Below are positions 28,873 to 39,586 of a DNA stretch of 64,000 nt, one piece after another (positions within the stretch are counted from its first letter, which is position 1; each line of letters starts with the position of its first letter). Source of the DNA: Streptomyces sp. WM6386. GTDB taxonomy: Bacteria > Actinomycetota > Actinomycetes > Streptomycetales > Streptomycetaceae. A program made the position numbers and the translations under genes. The stretch lies in the NCBI RefSeq assembly GCF_000972385.1, contig NZ_JXTE01000033.1:22278-86277 (forward strand). Direction: 5' to 3'. The notes below the pieces were generated by a model. The model did not search any database. It was given only the letters and a program-made list of their open reading frames with translations, and had not been told where the DNA came from.

Positions 28873-28886
28873 GCAAGCGCTTTCTA
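28873..28886. promoter_or_regulatory. LacI-like operator, AAGCGCTT core
   Basis: Palindromic core AAGCGCTT (28875-28882) within GCAAGCGCTTTC, between the divergent esterase and lyase genes. The same core occurs at 59553-59560 before a lacI gene. Confidence 0.55.
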
Positions 28887-28926
28887 GACCTCGGGGCGAT
28901 TTCACAAGATTGCCAACCTCCAGCAA

Positions 28927-28942
28927 GCGAAAGCCCTTTCGC
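28927..28942. promoter_or_regulatory. LacI-like operator, GCGAAAG/CTTTCGC
   Basis: Perfect 7-bp arms GCGAAAG (28927-28933) and CTTTCGC (28936-28942) with a 2-bp spacer, typical geometry for LacI-family sites, about 75 bp before the PL4 start codon. Confidence 0.6.
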
Positions 28943-29015
28943 GAAATCGATTCAACTGTCACCCTCGCTCTCACCCGCATCACCCCCACATGTCCTCGAA
29001 GGAGGCACCCCCCCC

Positions 29016-30698
29016 ATGTCCGGATCCGCTACGAACAGACCGGTCCGCCGCCGCACCTTCGTCCTCGGTACGGCGGCCGCCGCCGGATCGGCCGCGCTCG
29101 CCGGACCGCTCGCCGAGACGGCCTCGGCCGCGACCTTCGGCTACTCCGACGACGGCTCGAACTACGTCGTCGACACCGGCGCCAACCTCGTCTTCAAGGT
29201 CAGCAAGACCAACGGCGACCTCACCTCGCTCGTCTACCGCGGCACGCAGTACCAGGGCTACGGCGGCAAGAACTCACACATCGAGTCCGGCCTCGGCACC
29301 TCCACCGTGAGCATCAAGCAGTCCGGTACGACGATCCTGATCTCGGTCACGTACGGCACGCTCAAGCACTACTACGCGGCCCGCAGCGGCGAGAACAACG
29401 TCTACCTGTGGACCAACAAGGCCGACACCTCGGTCAGCGCGACCCGCTACATCCTGCGTGTGAACGCGGGCAAGTTCCTCAACGACGAGTCCGACTCCTA
29501 CACCTACGCGCCCACCACCATCGAGGCCTCGGACGTCTTCGCGAAGTCCGACGGCCAGACCCGCTCGAAGCACTACACGAAGTCCCGGGTCATCGACTAC
29601 AACTACGTCGGCTGGACCACCGGCAGCGTCGGCCTGTACATCGTCCGCTCCAACCACGAGAAGGCCTCCGGCGGCCCGTTCTACCGCTCCCTCCTGCGCC
29701 ACCAGAGCGCGGACGGCGGCGGCCTGTACGAGATCCTGTACTACGGCGAGAACCAGACGGAGGCCCAGCGCTTCGGCCTCCAGGGCCCCTACGTCATCGC
29801 CTTCACCGACGGCGGCGCCCCCTCCTCCGCGCTGTACCCGGGGACCCTCACCACCTCGTGGGCCGACTCGCTCGGCATCTCCGGCTACGTCCCCGCGAGC
29901 GGCCGGGGCAAGGTCGCGGGCGTCGGCATCACCGGCCGGAACACGGCGTACGCCTACACGGTCGGGCTCGCCAACTCCGCCGCCCAGTACTGGGGTTCGG
30001 CACGGTCGTCGGACGGCTACTTCTCCATCGGGGGTGTCCTTCCGGGGACGTACACGCTGACCGTCTTCAAGGGCGAACTGGCCGTCTACACCGGCTCGGT
30101 GAGCGTCGGCGCGGGCGGCACGACCACCCTCAACTCCCTCGCGATCCCCTCCTCGAACGACCCGAGCAACGCGGGCGCGATCTGGCGCATCAACGACTGG
30201 AACGGCACGCCGAGCGGCTTCAAGAACGCCGATCTGATGACGTACGCCCATCCGTCCGACGTCCGCGCCGCCTCCTGGACCGGCAACGTCGTCATCGGCA
30301 GCGGCACCGAGACCTCGGCCTTCCCCTGCTATCTGTGGAAGGACGTCAACAGCGGGATCATCGTCTACTTCAAGCTGACGGCCGCCCAGGCCGCCGCCGC
30401 GCACACCCTGCGCATCGGCGTGACGACGGCCTACGCCAACGGCCGTCCGCAGGTCGTCATCAACGACACCTGGACGTCCGCCGTCCCCTCGCCGCCCACC
30501 CAGCCGAGCACCCGGTCGCTGACCGTGGGCTCGTACCGGGGCAACAACCAGACCTTCACCTACAGCGTGCCGGCGTCCGCCTGGCTGACGGACACCAGCG
30601 CCTACAACACGCTGAAGATCTACGTGGCGAGCGGTTCGGGGTCGACGTCCTTCCTCAGTGCGGGTACGTCGATCGACGCGATCGACCTGCTGACCTGA
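29016..30698 (+). CDS. rhamnogalacturonan lyase, polysaccharide lyase family 4
   Basis: 560 residues. Tat-type signal (NRPVRRRTFVLGTAAAAGSAALAG) and three-domain PL4 layout: N-terminal catalytic beta-sandwich (residues about 40-290, with SKHYTKSRVIDYNYVGW and YGENQTEAQRFGLQGPYV), a middle fibronectin-like domain (about 295-370, GRGKVAGVGITG... trimmed; VLPGTYTLTVFKGELAVY) and a C-terminal carbohydrate-binding-type jelly roll (about 385-560, IWRINDWNGTPSGFKNA). It cleaves the rhamnose-galacturonate backbone of rhamnogalacturonan I by beta-elimination outside the cell. Start ATG 29016 follows a strong GAAGGAGG. Preceded by two LacI-like palindromes. Confidence 0.88.
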   Translation: MSGSATNRPVRRRTFVLGTAAAAGSAALAGPLAETASAATFGYSDDGSNYVVDTGANLVFKVSKTNGDLTSLVYRGTQYQGYGGKNSHIESGLGTSTVSIKQSGTTILISVTYGTLKHYYAARSGENNVYLWTNKADTSVSATRYILRVNAGKFLNDESDSYTYAPTTIEASDVFAKSDGQTRSKHYTKSRVIDYNYVGWTTGSVGLYIVRSNHEKASGGPFYRSLLRHQSADGGGLYEILYYGENQTEAQRFGLQGPYVIAFTDGGAPSSALYPGTLTTSWADSLGISGYVPASGRGKVAGVGITGRNTAYAYTVGLANSAAQYWGSARSSDGYFSIGGVLPGTYTLTVFKGELAVYTGSVSVGAGGTTTLNSLAIPSSNDPSNAGAIWRINDWNGTPSGFKNADLMTYAHPSDVRAASWTGNVVIGSGTETSAFPCYLWKDVNSGIIVYFKLTAAQAAAAHTLRIGVTTAYANGRPQVVINDTWTSAVPSPPTQPSTRSLTVGSYRGNNQTFTYSVPASAWLTDTSAYNTLKIYVASGSGSTSFLSAGTSIDAIDLLT

Positions 30699-30712
30699 CC
30701 TGACGTCAGGTC
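30697..30712. terminator. 16-bp perfect palindrome spanning two convergent stop codons
   Basis: GACCTGACGTCAGGTC covers the last bases of the PL4 stop (TGA, 30696-30698) and the stop of the opposite GH43 gene (TCA, 30706-30708). It may serve as a compact bidirectional terminator. Confidence 0.5.
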
Positions 30713-32115
30713 CCGCGCGTCCACTGCTGGTTGGTCGCTCCGTTGCACGTGTACGTGATGATCGCGGCGGAGTTGGCGGTGGACGCGCCGTTCACGTCCA
30801 GGCACTCTCCGGTAGCGCGGGCCTTGACCAGCCAGTAGTTGCCGGAAGCGGTGAGACTCCACTGCTGGGTGGTCGCGCCGCCGCAGTTCTCCTGGGTGAC
30901 GTCGGTGGAGTTCTCCTGGAGGCACAGGGAGCTGCCGCGGCCGACGAGTTGGTAGTAGCCGGTACCGAGGTCCTTGAACCAGAACTTCTGGTTGCCGCCG
31001 CTGTTGCAGGTGTACTGGGCGAGGGCGATGCCCTGCCACAGGGACTGGTTCGGTACGTCGACGCACTTCGCACTGTTGCGGGCGATCAGGGTGTTGTACG
31101 TCGCGCTCGTCCCGGAGATCGTCCCGGCGGCCGTGTCGACGGTGACCTCGGGGTACCAGGACATCGACATCGTGGTGGAGCTCGGGAAGGTCAACGGCAG
31201 CCACACGTAACGGGAGTCGTTGACGGTGCCGCCGAAGGAGTTGCCCCAGCGGTCGCCCATGTAGAGGTACGAGGTGCCCGAAGTGCCCTGCACGGGAAGG
31301 ACGTACGCGGTCTGCGAGTTGTAGGTCGTGGAGTCGCCGACGTTCGCCATCGACGTCCACGGGCCGGCGAGCGAGGTCGCGGTGGCGTACTGCTGCTGGT
31401 TGGCGCTCCAGCCGGTCGCGCCCGAAGTCAGCATGAAGTACACGCCGCCCCGCTTGAACAGGGCCGGGGCCTCGCGGTGACCGCCCGCCCAGGGGTTGGC
31501 GACCAGGCTGTCGATGGCGGTGTAGGCGGAGTTGAGCTTGTAGATGTGCAGGTCGTAGTTCTCGTTGGCGGCGGACACCATGTAGCCGGTGCCGTCCGTG
31601 TCCACGAACGTCGTGATGTCACGGGACATGTGGGTGCCGAGCGGACGGAAGCTGCCCTGGTAGGTGTAGTTGCCGTCGACGGTGTCGGAGACGGCGACGG
31701 CGGCGCGGGCCTCGCTGTAGTCGGTGCCGTTCTCCTTGTGCATCCACATCACGAACTTGCCGGTGGACGCGTTGTACATGACCTTGGGCCGCTCGATGTA
31801 GGCGGTGCCCAGCTCCGAGGCGCTGGACTGGGTCAGGACGTTGTTCCTGAACTCCCAGTTCTTCAGGTCGGTGGAGCGGTAGGCGGAGACGTACCGGAAG
31901 GTGTTGTCGGAGTTGCGGTTCTCTCCGAACCAGTAGTAGTACGACCCGACCTTGATGACCCCGCCGCCGTGGGCGTGCAGGGCGCCTCCCGAACTGTCCG
32001 TGAACTGGACGCCGTTGGGGATCTTCAGGGCGGCGGCCTGGGCCGGACCCGCGGTGACCAGGGCGCCTGCCAGTGCCAGACAGAGGGCGAGCAGTACCGC
32101 GTACGCACGTCTCAT
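30706..32115 (-). CDS. secreted GH43 exo-beta-1,3-galactanase-like enzyme with ricin-type CBM13
   Basis: 469 residues, Sec signal (LALCLALAGALVTAGPAQA). The five-bladed GH43 domain (about 30-330) opens with ALHAHGGGVIKVGSYYYWFGENR, the signature of the galactanase subfamily (GH43_24). The three residues matching those I recall from the Clostridium thermocellum enzyme are Glu108 (YIERPK), Glu215 (HREAPALF) and Gln268 (NSQTAY); this subfamily uses Gln in place of the usual Asp base. Residues about 335-469 form a ricin-B trefoil with repeated QxW motifs (NQKFWF, TQQWSL, NQQWTR). Role: trims beta-1,3-galactan of arabinogalactan. ATGA overlap with the upstream GH43 gene. Confidence 0.83.
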   Translation of the reverse strand: MRRAYAVLLALCLALAGALVTAGPAQAAALKIPNGVQFTDSSGGALHAHGGGVIKVGSYYYWFGENRNSDNTFRYVSAYRSTDLKNWEFRNNVLTQSSASELGTAYIERPKVMYNASTGKFVMWMHKENGTDYSEARAAVAVSDTVDGNYTYQGSFRPLGTHMSRDITTFVDTDGTGYMVSAANENYDLHIYKLNSAYTAIDSLVANPWAGGHREAPALFKRGGVYFMLTSGATGWSANQQQYATATSLAGPWTSMANVGDSTTYNSQTAYVLPVQGTSGTSYLYMGDRWGNSFGGTVNDSRYVWLPLTFPSSTTMSMSWYPEVTVDTAAGTISGTSATYNTLIARNSAKCVDVPNQSLWQGIALAQYTCNSGGNQKFWFKDLGTGYYQLVGRGSSLCLQENSTDVTQENCGGATTQQWSLTASGNYWLVKARATGECLDVNGASTANSAAIITYTCNGATNQQWTRGT

Positions 32116-33188
32116 GACGCAACCTCCGTGTCCGTGGCGGTGTCCGCCACCGGTATGCCGAAGTTCGGAGTGCCGTCCGCGTTCCATCCCAGCTTCTGGA
32201 CGCGGGTGTGCCGGTTGGGGTCGTGCAGCGGGTCGCCGACGATCTCCTTGTACTGGCGGGCGTGGTAGACGAGGACGTCGCTGCGACCGTCCTCGGCGAC
32301 GGTGAAGCTGTTGTGGCCGGGGCCGTACTGCTTCGTGGTGTCGTTGCTGGTGAAGACCGGGGTGGGCGACTTGGACCAGTTGGCGGGGTCCATGAGGTCG
32401 GCGTCCGCGTCGGCGGTCAGCAGGCCCATGCAGTAGTTGAAGTCGGTGGCGCTGGCCGAGTACGACATGAACAGCCGGCCGTTGCGGGCGATGACCGAGG
32501 GGCCCTCGTTGACCTTGTAGCCGATGCACTCCCAGTCGTACTCGGGGGTGGACAGGCGTACTTGAGGGCCCGTCAGGGTCCATGGGTTCGCCATCTTCGA
32601 CAGCCACAGCGCGGTGTTGTTGCCCATGCCGGGCTCGTGCTGGGCCCAGGCGAGGTAGCGGCTGCCGCGGTGGGTGAAGGTGGTGGCGTCCAGGGAGAAG
32701 GTCTCCCAGGCCGTCTTCAGCTGGCCGCGCTCGACCCACGTCCCCTGGAACGGGTTGGGGTCGGCGTTCTCCAGGACCCAGATGCGGATGTCCCAGACGC
32801 TCTCGGCGGGTGCGGAGGCGAAGTAGATGTACCACTTGCCGCCGATGCGGTGGATCTCCGGCGCCCAGATGTGGGCGCCCATGGGGCCGGTCGCGTGCTT
32901 GGTCCAGATGACCGACTCGGGTGCGGTCGCCAGCCCGTTCAGGGTGCGGGAGCGGCGCAGGATGATCCGGTCGTACTCGGGGGCGGTGGCGGTGAAGTAG
33001 TAGTGGCCGTCGGAGTGACGGTGGATGTGGGGGTCGGCGCGGTTGCGGACGAGCGGGTTCACGAACGGGGGTGTCTTCTTCGGGCTCGGAGCGGCTGCGG
33101 CGACGGTGGGGGTCACGGCCAGGGCGCCCGCGGCCAGGGCGCCTTTCAGCAGCAGTCGCCTGTCGGGGACGTCGGGAGTGCGGCTCAT
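32112..33188 (-). CDS. secreted GH43 exo-alpha-1,5-L-arabinanase-like enzyme
   Basis: 358 residues with a Tat signal (DRRLLLKGALAAGALAVTP). Catalytic residues of a GH43 five-bladed propeller are visible: Asp52 (NRADPHIHRH), Asp167 (FSLDATTF) and Glu228 (VNEGPSVI). The pattern resembles GH43_26 exo-arabinofuranosidases such as the one from Streptomyces avermitilis. It would release arabinose from arabinan side chains of pectin. First gene of a two-gene operon with the galactanase-like gene, divergent from the surface beta-helix gene at 33365, with an IclR-like palindrome upstream. Confidence 0.85.
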   Translation of the reverse strand: MSRTPDVPDRRLLLKGALAAGALAVTPTVAAAAPSPKKTPPFVNPLVRNRADPHIHRHSDGHYYFTATAPEYDRIILRRSRTLNGLATAPESVIWTKHATGPMGAHIWAPEIHRIGGKWYIYFASAPAESVWDIRIWVLENADPNPFQGTWVERGQLKTAWETFSLDATTFTHRGSRYLAWAQHEPGMGNNTALWLSKMANPWTLTGPQVRLSTPEYDWECIGYKVNEGPSVIARNGRLFMSYSASATDFNYCMGLLTADADADLMDPANWSKSPTPVFTSNDTTKQYGPGHNSFTVAEDGRSDVLVYHARQYKEIVGDPLHDPNRHTRVQKLGWNADGTPNFGIPVADTATDTEVAS

Positions 33189-33223
33189 ACGGACTGCCTC
33201 TCGGATGGGGGTGTCCTGAGAGT

Positions 33224-33263
33224 GATGTTCGATATTGAGAACATCTGTTGTTATTGCGAACAG
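33224..33263. promoter_or_regulatory. two adjacent palindromes, IclR-type operator geometry
   Basis: GATGTTC (33224-33230) / GAACATC (33239-33245), perfect 7-bp arms with spacer gatattga; immediately next, CTGTT (33245-33249) / AACAG (33259-33263) with spacer gttattgcg. The GTTC-N-GAAC layout with an AT-rich middle resembles IclR-family sites. Located in the divergent promoter region of the arabinanase and surface-protein genes; no iclR gene is in the window. Confidence 0.6.
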
Positions 33264-33314
33264 CCGAAAGGTAAGGCTGGGGAACGAGGAGGTCAACGGG
33301 TCGGACGCGACAAG

Positions 33315-33328
33315 AGAAGGCGCTTTCT
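33315..33328. promoter_or_regulatory. LacI-like operator AGAAGGCGCTTTCT
   Basis: The identical 14-mer is found at 51932-51945 before the hydroxyacid dehydrogenase gene. Here it lies 36 bp before the start of the surface beta-helix gene. Confidence 0.6.
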
Positions 33329-33364
33329 GCTGGAGGGCTCATCGCGGGGACTTTTCTGTTATCG

Positions 33365-35488
33365 ATGGCCGGTCCGGCCCGTCTCCGTAACGTGCGCAGC
33401 CATACCCCCAAGACAGCAGCCGCAGCCGGCGCCCTCGCGACGGTCGCCTTCCTGATCACCGCTCCCCCGGCGCAGGCGGCCGGCACTCGCGACATCACCG
33501 CCGACATGCTCGCGGGCCGCAGCGTGACGCTCGCCGGCGACACGGTCGTCACGGTCCCGTCCGGGACGACGACGTACGACGGCGTCCTCCGCGGCGAGGG
33601 CACGCTCACCGTGCGCGGCAGCGGAACCCTGGTCCTGACCAGGAACAGCGACTTCACGCTGCCGAAGTCCCGGCAGCGGCAGAAGGTGTCGGTCCAGGGC
33701 GGCAACCATCCCTACGTCACCACGACCGCCCCCGACCCGCCGGCGATCACGGTCGCACGCGGGGCGACGCTCCAGTACGGCAACGGCGGCTCGACCGGTC
33801 TGATCGGCCATTTCCCTTACGGCACCCCGCAGTTCGCGCTCAACCAGGACAACATCCGGGTCGACGGCACCCTGCGGCTGGCCCTGAAGAACGCCGCCTA
33901 CAACCTGGGCACCATCAGCGGCTCCGGGCTGATCACCCAGCCGCGCTTCCTCTGGGGCACGTGGGACCTGTCGGGAACCCACCCCTTCTCCGGGGTGATC
34001 GACAACGGCACGCAGGTCAACGCCGGGCGACCGGAGTTCGCGACCTCCCTGCCGAACGTCCGCAAGGTCCTCAACCAGGGCACCTGGACCGTGGACACCC
34101 CGCTGGGGCAGACCGTCACCGAGGGCATGGACTTCTACCAGCGCGAGTACGGCAGCGACATCAACGTCCAGTCCCGGCCGGGCAGCAAGGTCGTCCTGAC
34201 GGGCCAGTACAGCTGGTCGAACCAGGGCGGCGACACCGACCCCTCGCTCAGCGACCCGTCCCTGAACTGGACACCCGCGCGCAAGAACGTCAACAAGCGC
34301 GGCACCAACATCAAGGGCGCGAACGTCCAGTGGGGCGACGGCACGACGCACAAGATCTTCATGCCGGGAACGGCCGAGACGGTCTACATCAACCTGCTGG
34401 CGGCCCGCTCCCGCTCGCTGCTCACCTTCGACTACAACGGGCCGGTGACGCTGGGCGCCCCCATCGGCGGCGGCAGGTTCCACGACACCCTGGCCGCACC
34501 CGGCGCCGGGGACGTCGTCATCGCCGGGACGCGCGGCAACGACGTCACCTTCGCGGCCGTGCAGTACTACGACGGCTCGACGACCGTCGAGAAGGGTGCG
34601 GTGCTGCGGCTGGGCAGCGGTCGGGCAGGCGGCGACGGTGGACTGTATACCGCAGGCAGTCTGTACAAGATCGTGAACAACGGCTCGCTCGTGCTGAACA
34701 ACGCCGGCAAGGCCCTGACCCTGTCCCGGATCACCGGCAGCGGGTCGGTCACCCAGGCGGGCACCGCGACGACGACCCTGACCGGGAGCGGGGCGGCGTA
34801 CACGGGGACGACCACGGTGAAGAAGGGCACGCTGGCCCTGCGGCAGGGGGCGACGCTGCGGCGCAGCAAGGCGATCCGGCTGACCTCCGCGGGCTCCCGC
34901 CTGGACCCGGGCACGACGGGGCTGCGGGTGGCGACCACGCTCAGCGGCAAGGGCACGGTGAAGGGCTCGGTGACCAACGACGGTGTCGTCGCGGGCGGGC
35001 TCACGGTCTCCGGGAACTACACGCAGAGCGCGAAGGGCGAACTCGTCCTGCGCGACAAGCCGTTGAAGGTGACCGGTGCGGTGCGCCTGGCCGGGACCCT
35101 GGACCTCGCGGCCGCCGGAACCGCACCCGCGCGCAAAATCACCGTGCTGAACCACACGGGCGACTCGAAGACCGGTGGCACGTTCACCGGGCTGAAGGAG
35201 GGGACGAAGGTCAAGCTCGCCGACACCACCTACCGGATCAGCTACCGGGGCGGCGACGGGAACGATGTCGTGCTCACCGCCGCCACCGCGAGCAAGTCCC
35301 CCTCCCCGGCCGCGGCTTCGTCCCCGTCCGCCGTGACGACCCGCACCGTGGGCGCCGCGCAGGACGACCGCCTCGGCTGGTGGCCGTACGCGCTGGGGCT
35401 CGGGCTGCTGGGCGGACTCGCGGTTCCGGCGACCAGGCACCGGCGCGGCAACCGACGACGGGGTGGACGACACGCGGCGAACGGATGA
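33365..35488 (+). CDS. cell-surface parallel beta-helix protein with C-terminal membrane anchor
   Basis: 707 residues. Signal segment (AAGALATVAFLITAPPAQAAG), then a long region of beta-strand repeats of the autotransporter-associated (PATR) kind: LRGEGTLTVRGSGTLVL, LTGSGAAYTGTTTVKKGTLALRQGA, LSGKGTVKGSVTNDGVVAGGLTVSG (each shown in part). The C-terminus is an Ala/Ser/Pro linker, one membrane helix (WWPYALGLGLLGGLAV) and a basic tail, so it stays in the membrane rather than being sortase-linked (no LPxTG). It has no clear lyase active site; binding of pectic polysaccharide or a structural role is possible. Shared promoter region with the arabinanase gene suggests co-regulation. ATG 33365 is weakly supported; GTG 33391 is an alternative. 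Confidence 0.72.
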   Translation: MAGPARLRNVRSHTPKTAAAAGALATVAFLITAPPAQAAGTRDITADMLAGRSVTLAGDTVVTVPSGTTTYDGVLRGEGTLTVRGSGTLVLTRNSDFTLPKSRQRQKVSVQGGNHPYVTTTAPDPPAITVARGATLQYGNGGSTGLIGHFPYGTPQFALNQDNIRVDGTLRLALKNAAYNLGTISGSGLITQPRFLWGTWDLSGTHPFSGVIDNGTQVNAGRPEFATSLPNVRKVLNQGTWTVDTPLGQTVTEGMDFYQREYGSDINVQSRPGSKVVLTGQYSWSNQGGDTDPSLSDPSLNWTPARKNVNKRGTNIKGANVQWGDGTTHKIFMPGTAETVYINLLAARSRSLLTFDYNGPVTLGAPIGGGRFHDTLAAPGAGDVVIAGTRGNDVTFAAVQYYDGSTTVEKGAVLRLGSGRAGGDGGLYTAGSLYKIVNNGSLVLNNAGKALTLSRITGSGSVTQAGTATTTLTGSGAAYTGTTTVKKGTLALRQGATLRRSKAIRLTSAGSRLDPGTTGLRVATTLSGKGTVKGSVTNDGVVAGGLTVSGNYTQSAKGELVLRDKPLKVTGAVRLAGTLDLAAAGTAPARKITVLNHTGDSKTGGTFTGLKEGTKVKLADTTYRISYRGGDGNDVVLTAATASKSPSPAAASSPSAVTTRTVGAAQDDRLGWWPYALGLGLLGGLAVPATRHRRGNRRRGGRHAANG

Positions 35489-35771
35489 GGCCTCTGCGCA
35501 CCCCGCAGCGGCCCTCGGCGCCCGCTCGGCGCCTCCCCGACACCGCCGGTGACGCCGTTCCCGGTGTTGTGGGTGAGCGGTTCCAGGCGGGCCGGGCCGG
35601 AGAGGGGGCCGAGGACGTCACCGGCCTCGGCGGGCACGGCATCGGTGTCAGCGGGTGTCCCCCAAGGCTGGGCCGGACGGAGGGCGACACGATCACGTTC
35701 CGCCGTACCGGGCCTGATCGCGGGGTGGACAAGCACGGTCGAAGGCCCGCCCTCGGAGTACCGTCGACGGC
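35489..35771. other. gene-free spacer
   Basis: 283 bases with no convincing ORF or strong hairpin; GTGTCCCCCAAGGC near 35656-35669 looks like a worn Streptomyces mini-repeat. Confidence 0.4.
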
Positions 35772-38337
<2,566 letters not shown>

Positions 38338-38404
38338 ACGAGCGGCCGCGGTTCCTGCCGTATCTCTCTCGTCCCGGCCCTCCCCCGCTGCTAGCCTCCG
38401 GGTC

Positions 38405-38418
38405 GGGAACCGGTTTCC
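38405..38418. promoter_or_regulatory. LacI-type operator, AACCGGTT core
   Basis: GGGAACCGGTTTCC, core palindrome AACCGGTT at 38408-38415, 64 bp before the lacI start codon; probably autoregulatory. Similar cores lie at 51174 and 51483. Confidence 0.65.
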
Positions 38419-38481
38419 ATCCATGTTGCCGCAGTTCCCGAGGGGTGGGCCGACAAGCCCGGGGAGAGGGACGAGGCAGGC

Positions 38482-39537
38482 ATGACCAGAAAGAGCGAGG
38501 ACGCGAGCCGCAGCACCATCCGGGACGTGGCGGCGCGCGCGGGGGTGTCCGCGTCGACCGTGTCTCGGGTGCTGGGCGGGGTCTATCCGGTGAGCGCGGC
38601 GACCCGTACGCGCGTGATGCGGGCGGTCCGCGAGATGGACTACGTCGCCGACGCGCGCGCCAAGGCGATCGCGGGCGTCGGCACGCCCACGCTGGCGTTC
38701 GTGCTCGAGGACATCACGGGTCCGTCGTTCGCGCTGATGGCGCACGGCGTGGAGCGTGAGGCGACGCGGCTGGGCCATCTGTGCCTGGTGTGCAGCACGG
38801 AGGGCGACGCGCGCCACGAGGTGGAGTTCGTGGAGATGATGCGTGCGCAGCGGGCGGCCGCCGTGATCCTGGTCGGCGGTGGCGCCGACACCGCCGAGTA
38901 CCGCGAACGTACCCGCCGCATGGCCGACTCGCTCGCCTCGGCCGGCTCCCGCCTCGTGCTGTGCGGGCGCCCGCCGCTGGGGCCCGGGGCACCGGTCACG
39001 GTCATCGAGTACGACAACGAGGGCGGCGCCTACGCCCTGGTCGCGCACGTCCTCGTGCAGGGCCACCAGCGGGTGCTGTTCCTCGGCGGCAAGTCCGACC
39101 ACACCACGGCACAGGGTCGCGAGCGCGGCTATCTCGCCGCCCACCGGGCGCGCGGTGTCGAGCCCGCCGAGGAGCTGGTGCTGCACGGCGACTTCACCCG
39201 CGACTCGGGCCACCGGCTGATGCGCGAGGCGCTGGAGCAGAAGCTGGACTTCACGGCCGTGGTCGCCGCCACCGACATGGTCGCGGCGGGCGCGCTCACC
39301 GCACTGCACGAGGCGGGCCTCAGTGTGCCGCGCGATGTGTCGCTGGCCGGGTACGACGACATTCCGTTCGCCCGGGATCTGCATCCGGCGCTGACAACCG
39401 TGCATGTTCCCTACGAGGAACTGGGCAGGCTCGCCGTGAGGACCGCGCTGGGGCGCGAACCGAACACCCCGGACGAGCATCTGCTGCTGGGCACGCATGT
39501 GGTGGTGCGGGACTCGGTGGCGCCGCTCAAGGAATAG
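38482..39537 (+). CDS. LacI-family regulator A
   Basis: 351 residues. Helix-turn-helix and hinge at the start (STIRDVAARAGVSASTVSRVLGG ... in part; hinge helix ADARAKAIA) and a periplasmic-binding-protein-like effector domain (YDNEGGAYALVAHVL, SLAGYDDIPFA, TVHVPYEELGRLA). It is a close paralogue of regulator B at 53122, sharing most effector-domain phrases, so the two probably bind related sugars. Neighbours do not include its own transporter, so it may act on remote promoters carrying AACCGGTT sites, for example the transporter operon at 47915-51128. Confidence 0.87.
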   Translation: MTRKSEDASRSTIRDVAARAGVSASTVSRVLGGVYPVSAATRTRVMRAVREMDYVADARAKAIAGVGTPTLAFVLEDITGPSFALMAHGVEREATRLGHLCLVCSTEGDARHEVEFVEMMRAQRAAAVILVGGGADTAEYRERTRRMADSLASAGSRLVLCGRPPLGPGAPVTVIEYDNEGGAYALVAHVLVQGHQRVLFLGGKSDHTTAQGRERGYLAAHRARGVEPAEELVLHGDFTRDSGHRLMREALEQKLDFTAVVAATDMVAAGALTALHEAGLSVPRDVSLAGYDDIPFARDLHPALTTVHVPYEELGRLAVRTALGREPNTPDEHLLLGTHVVVRDSVAPLKE

Positions 39538-39586
39538 GCGGTGCGGCCGCGGGCACGACCCGAGCTGCCGGGCGGGGTCGGTGTGG

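Noticed and set aside
28697..30703. 668-residue plus-strand frame over the PL4 gene
   Set aside because: Arg/Pro-rich out-of-frame translation of the PL4 gene; the PL4 frame has Tat signal, domains and ribosome site.
35489..35771. Minus-strand open frame in the spacer before mmuM
   Set aside because: No ribosome site or recognisable domain, and it runs into the antisense of the surface-protein gene.
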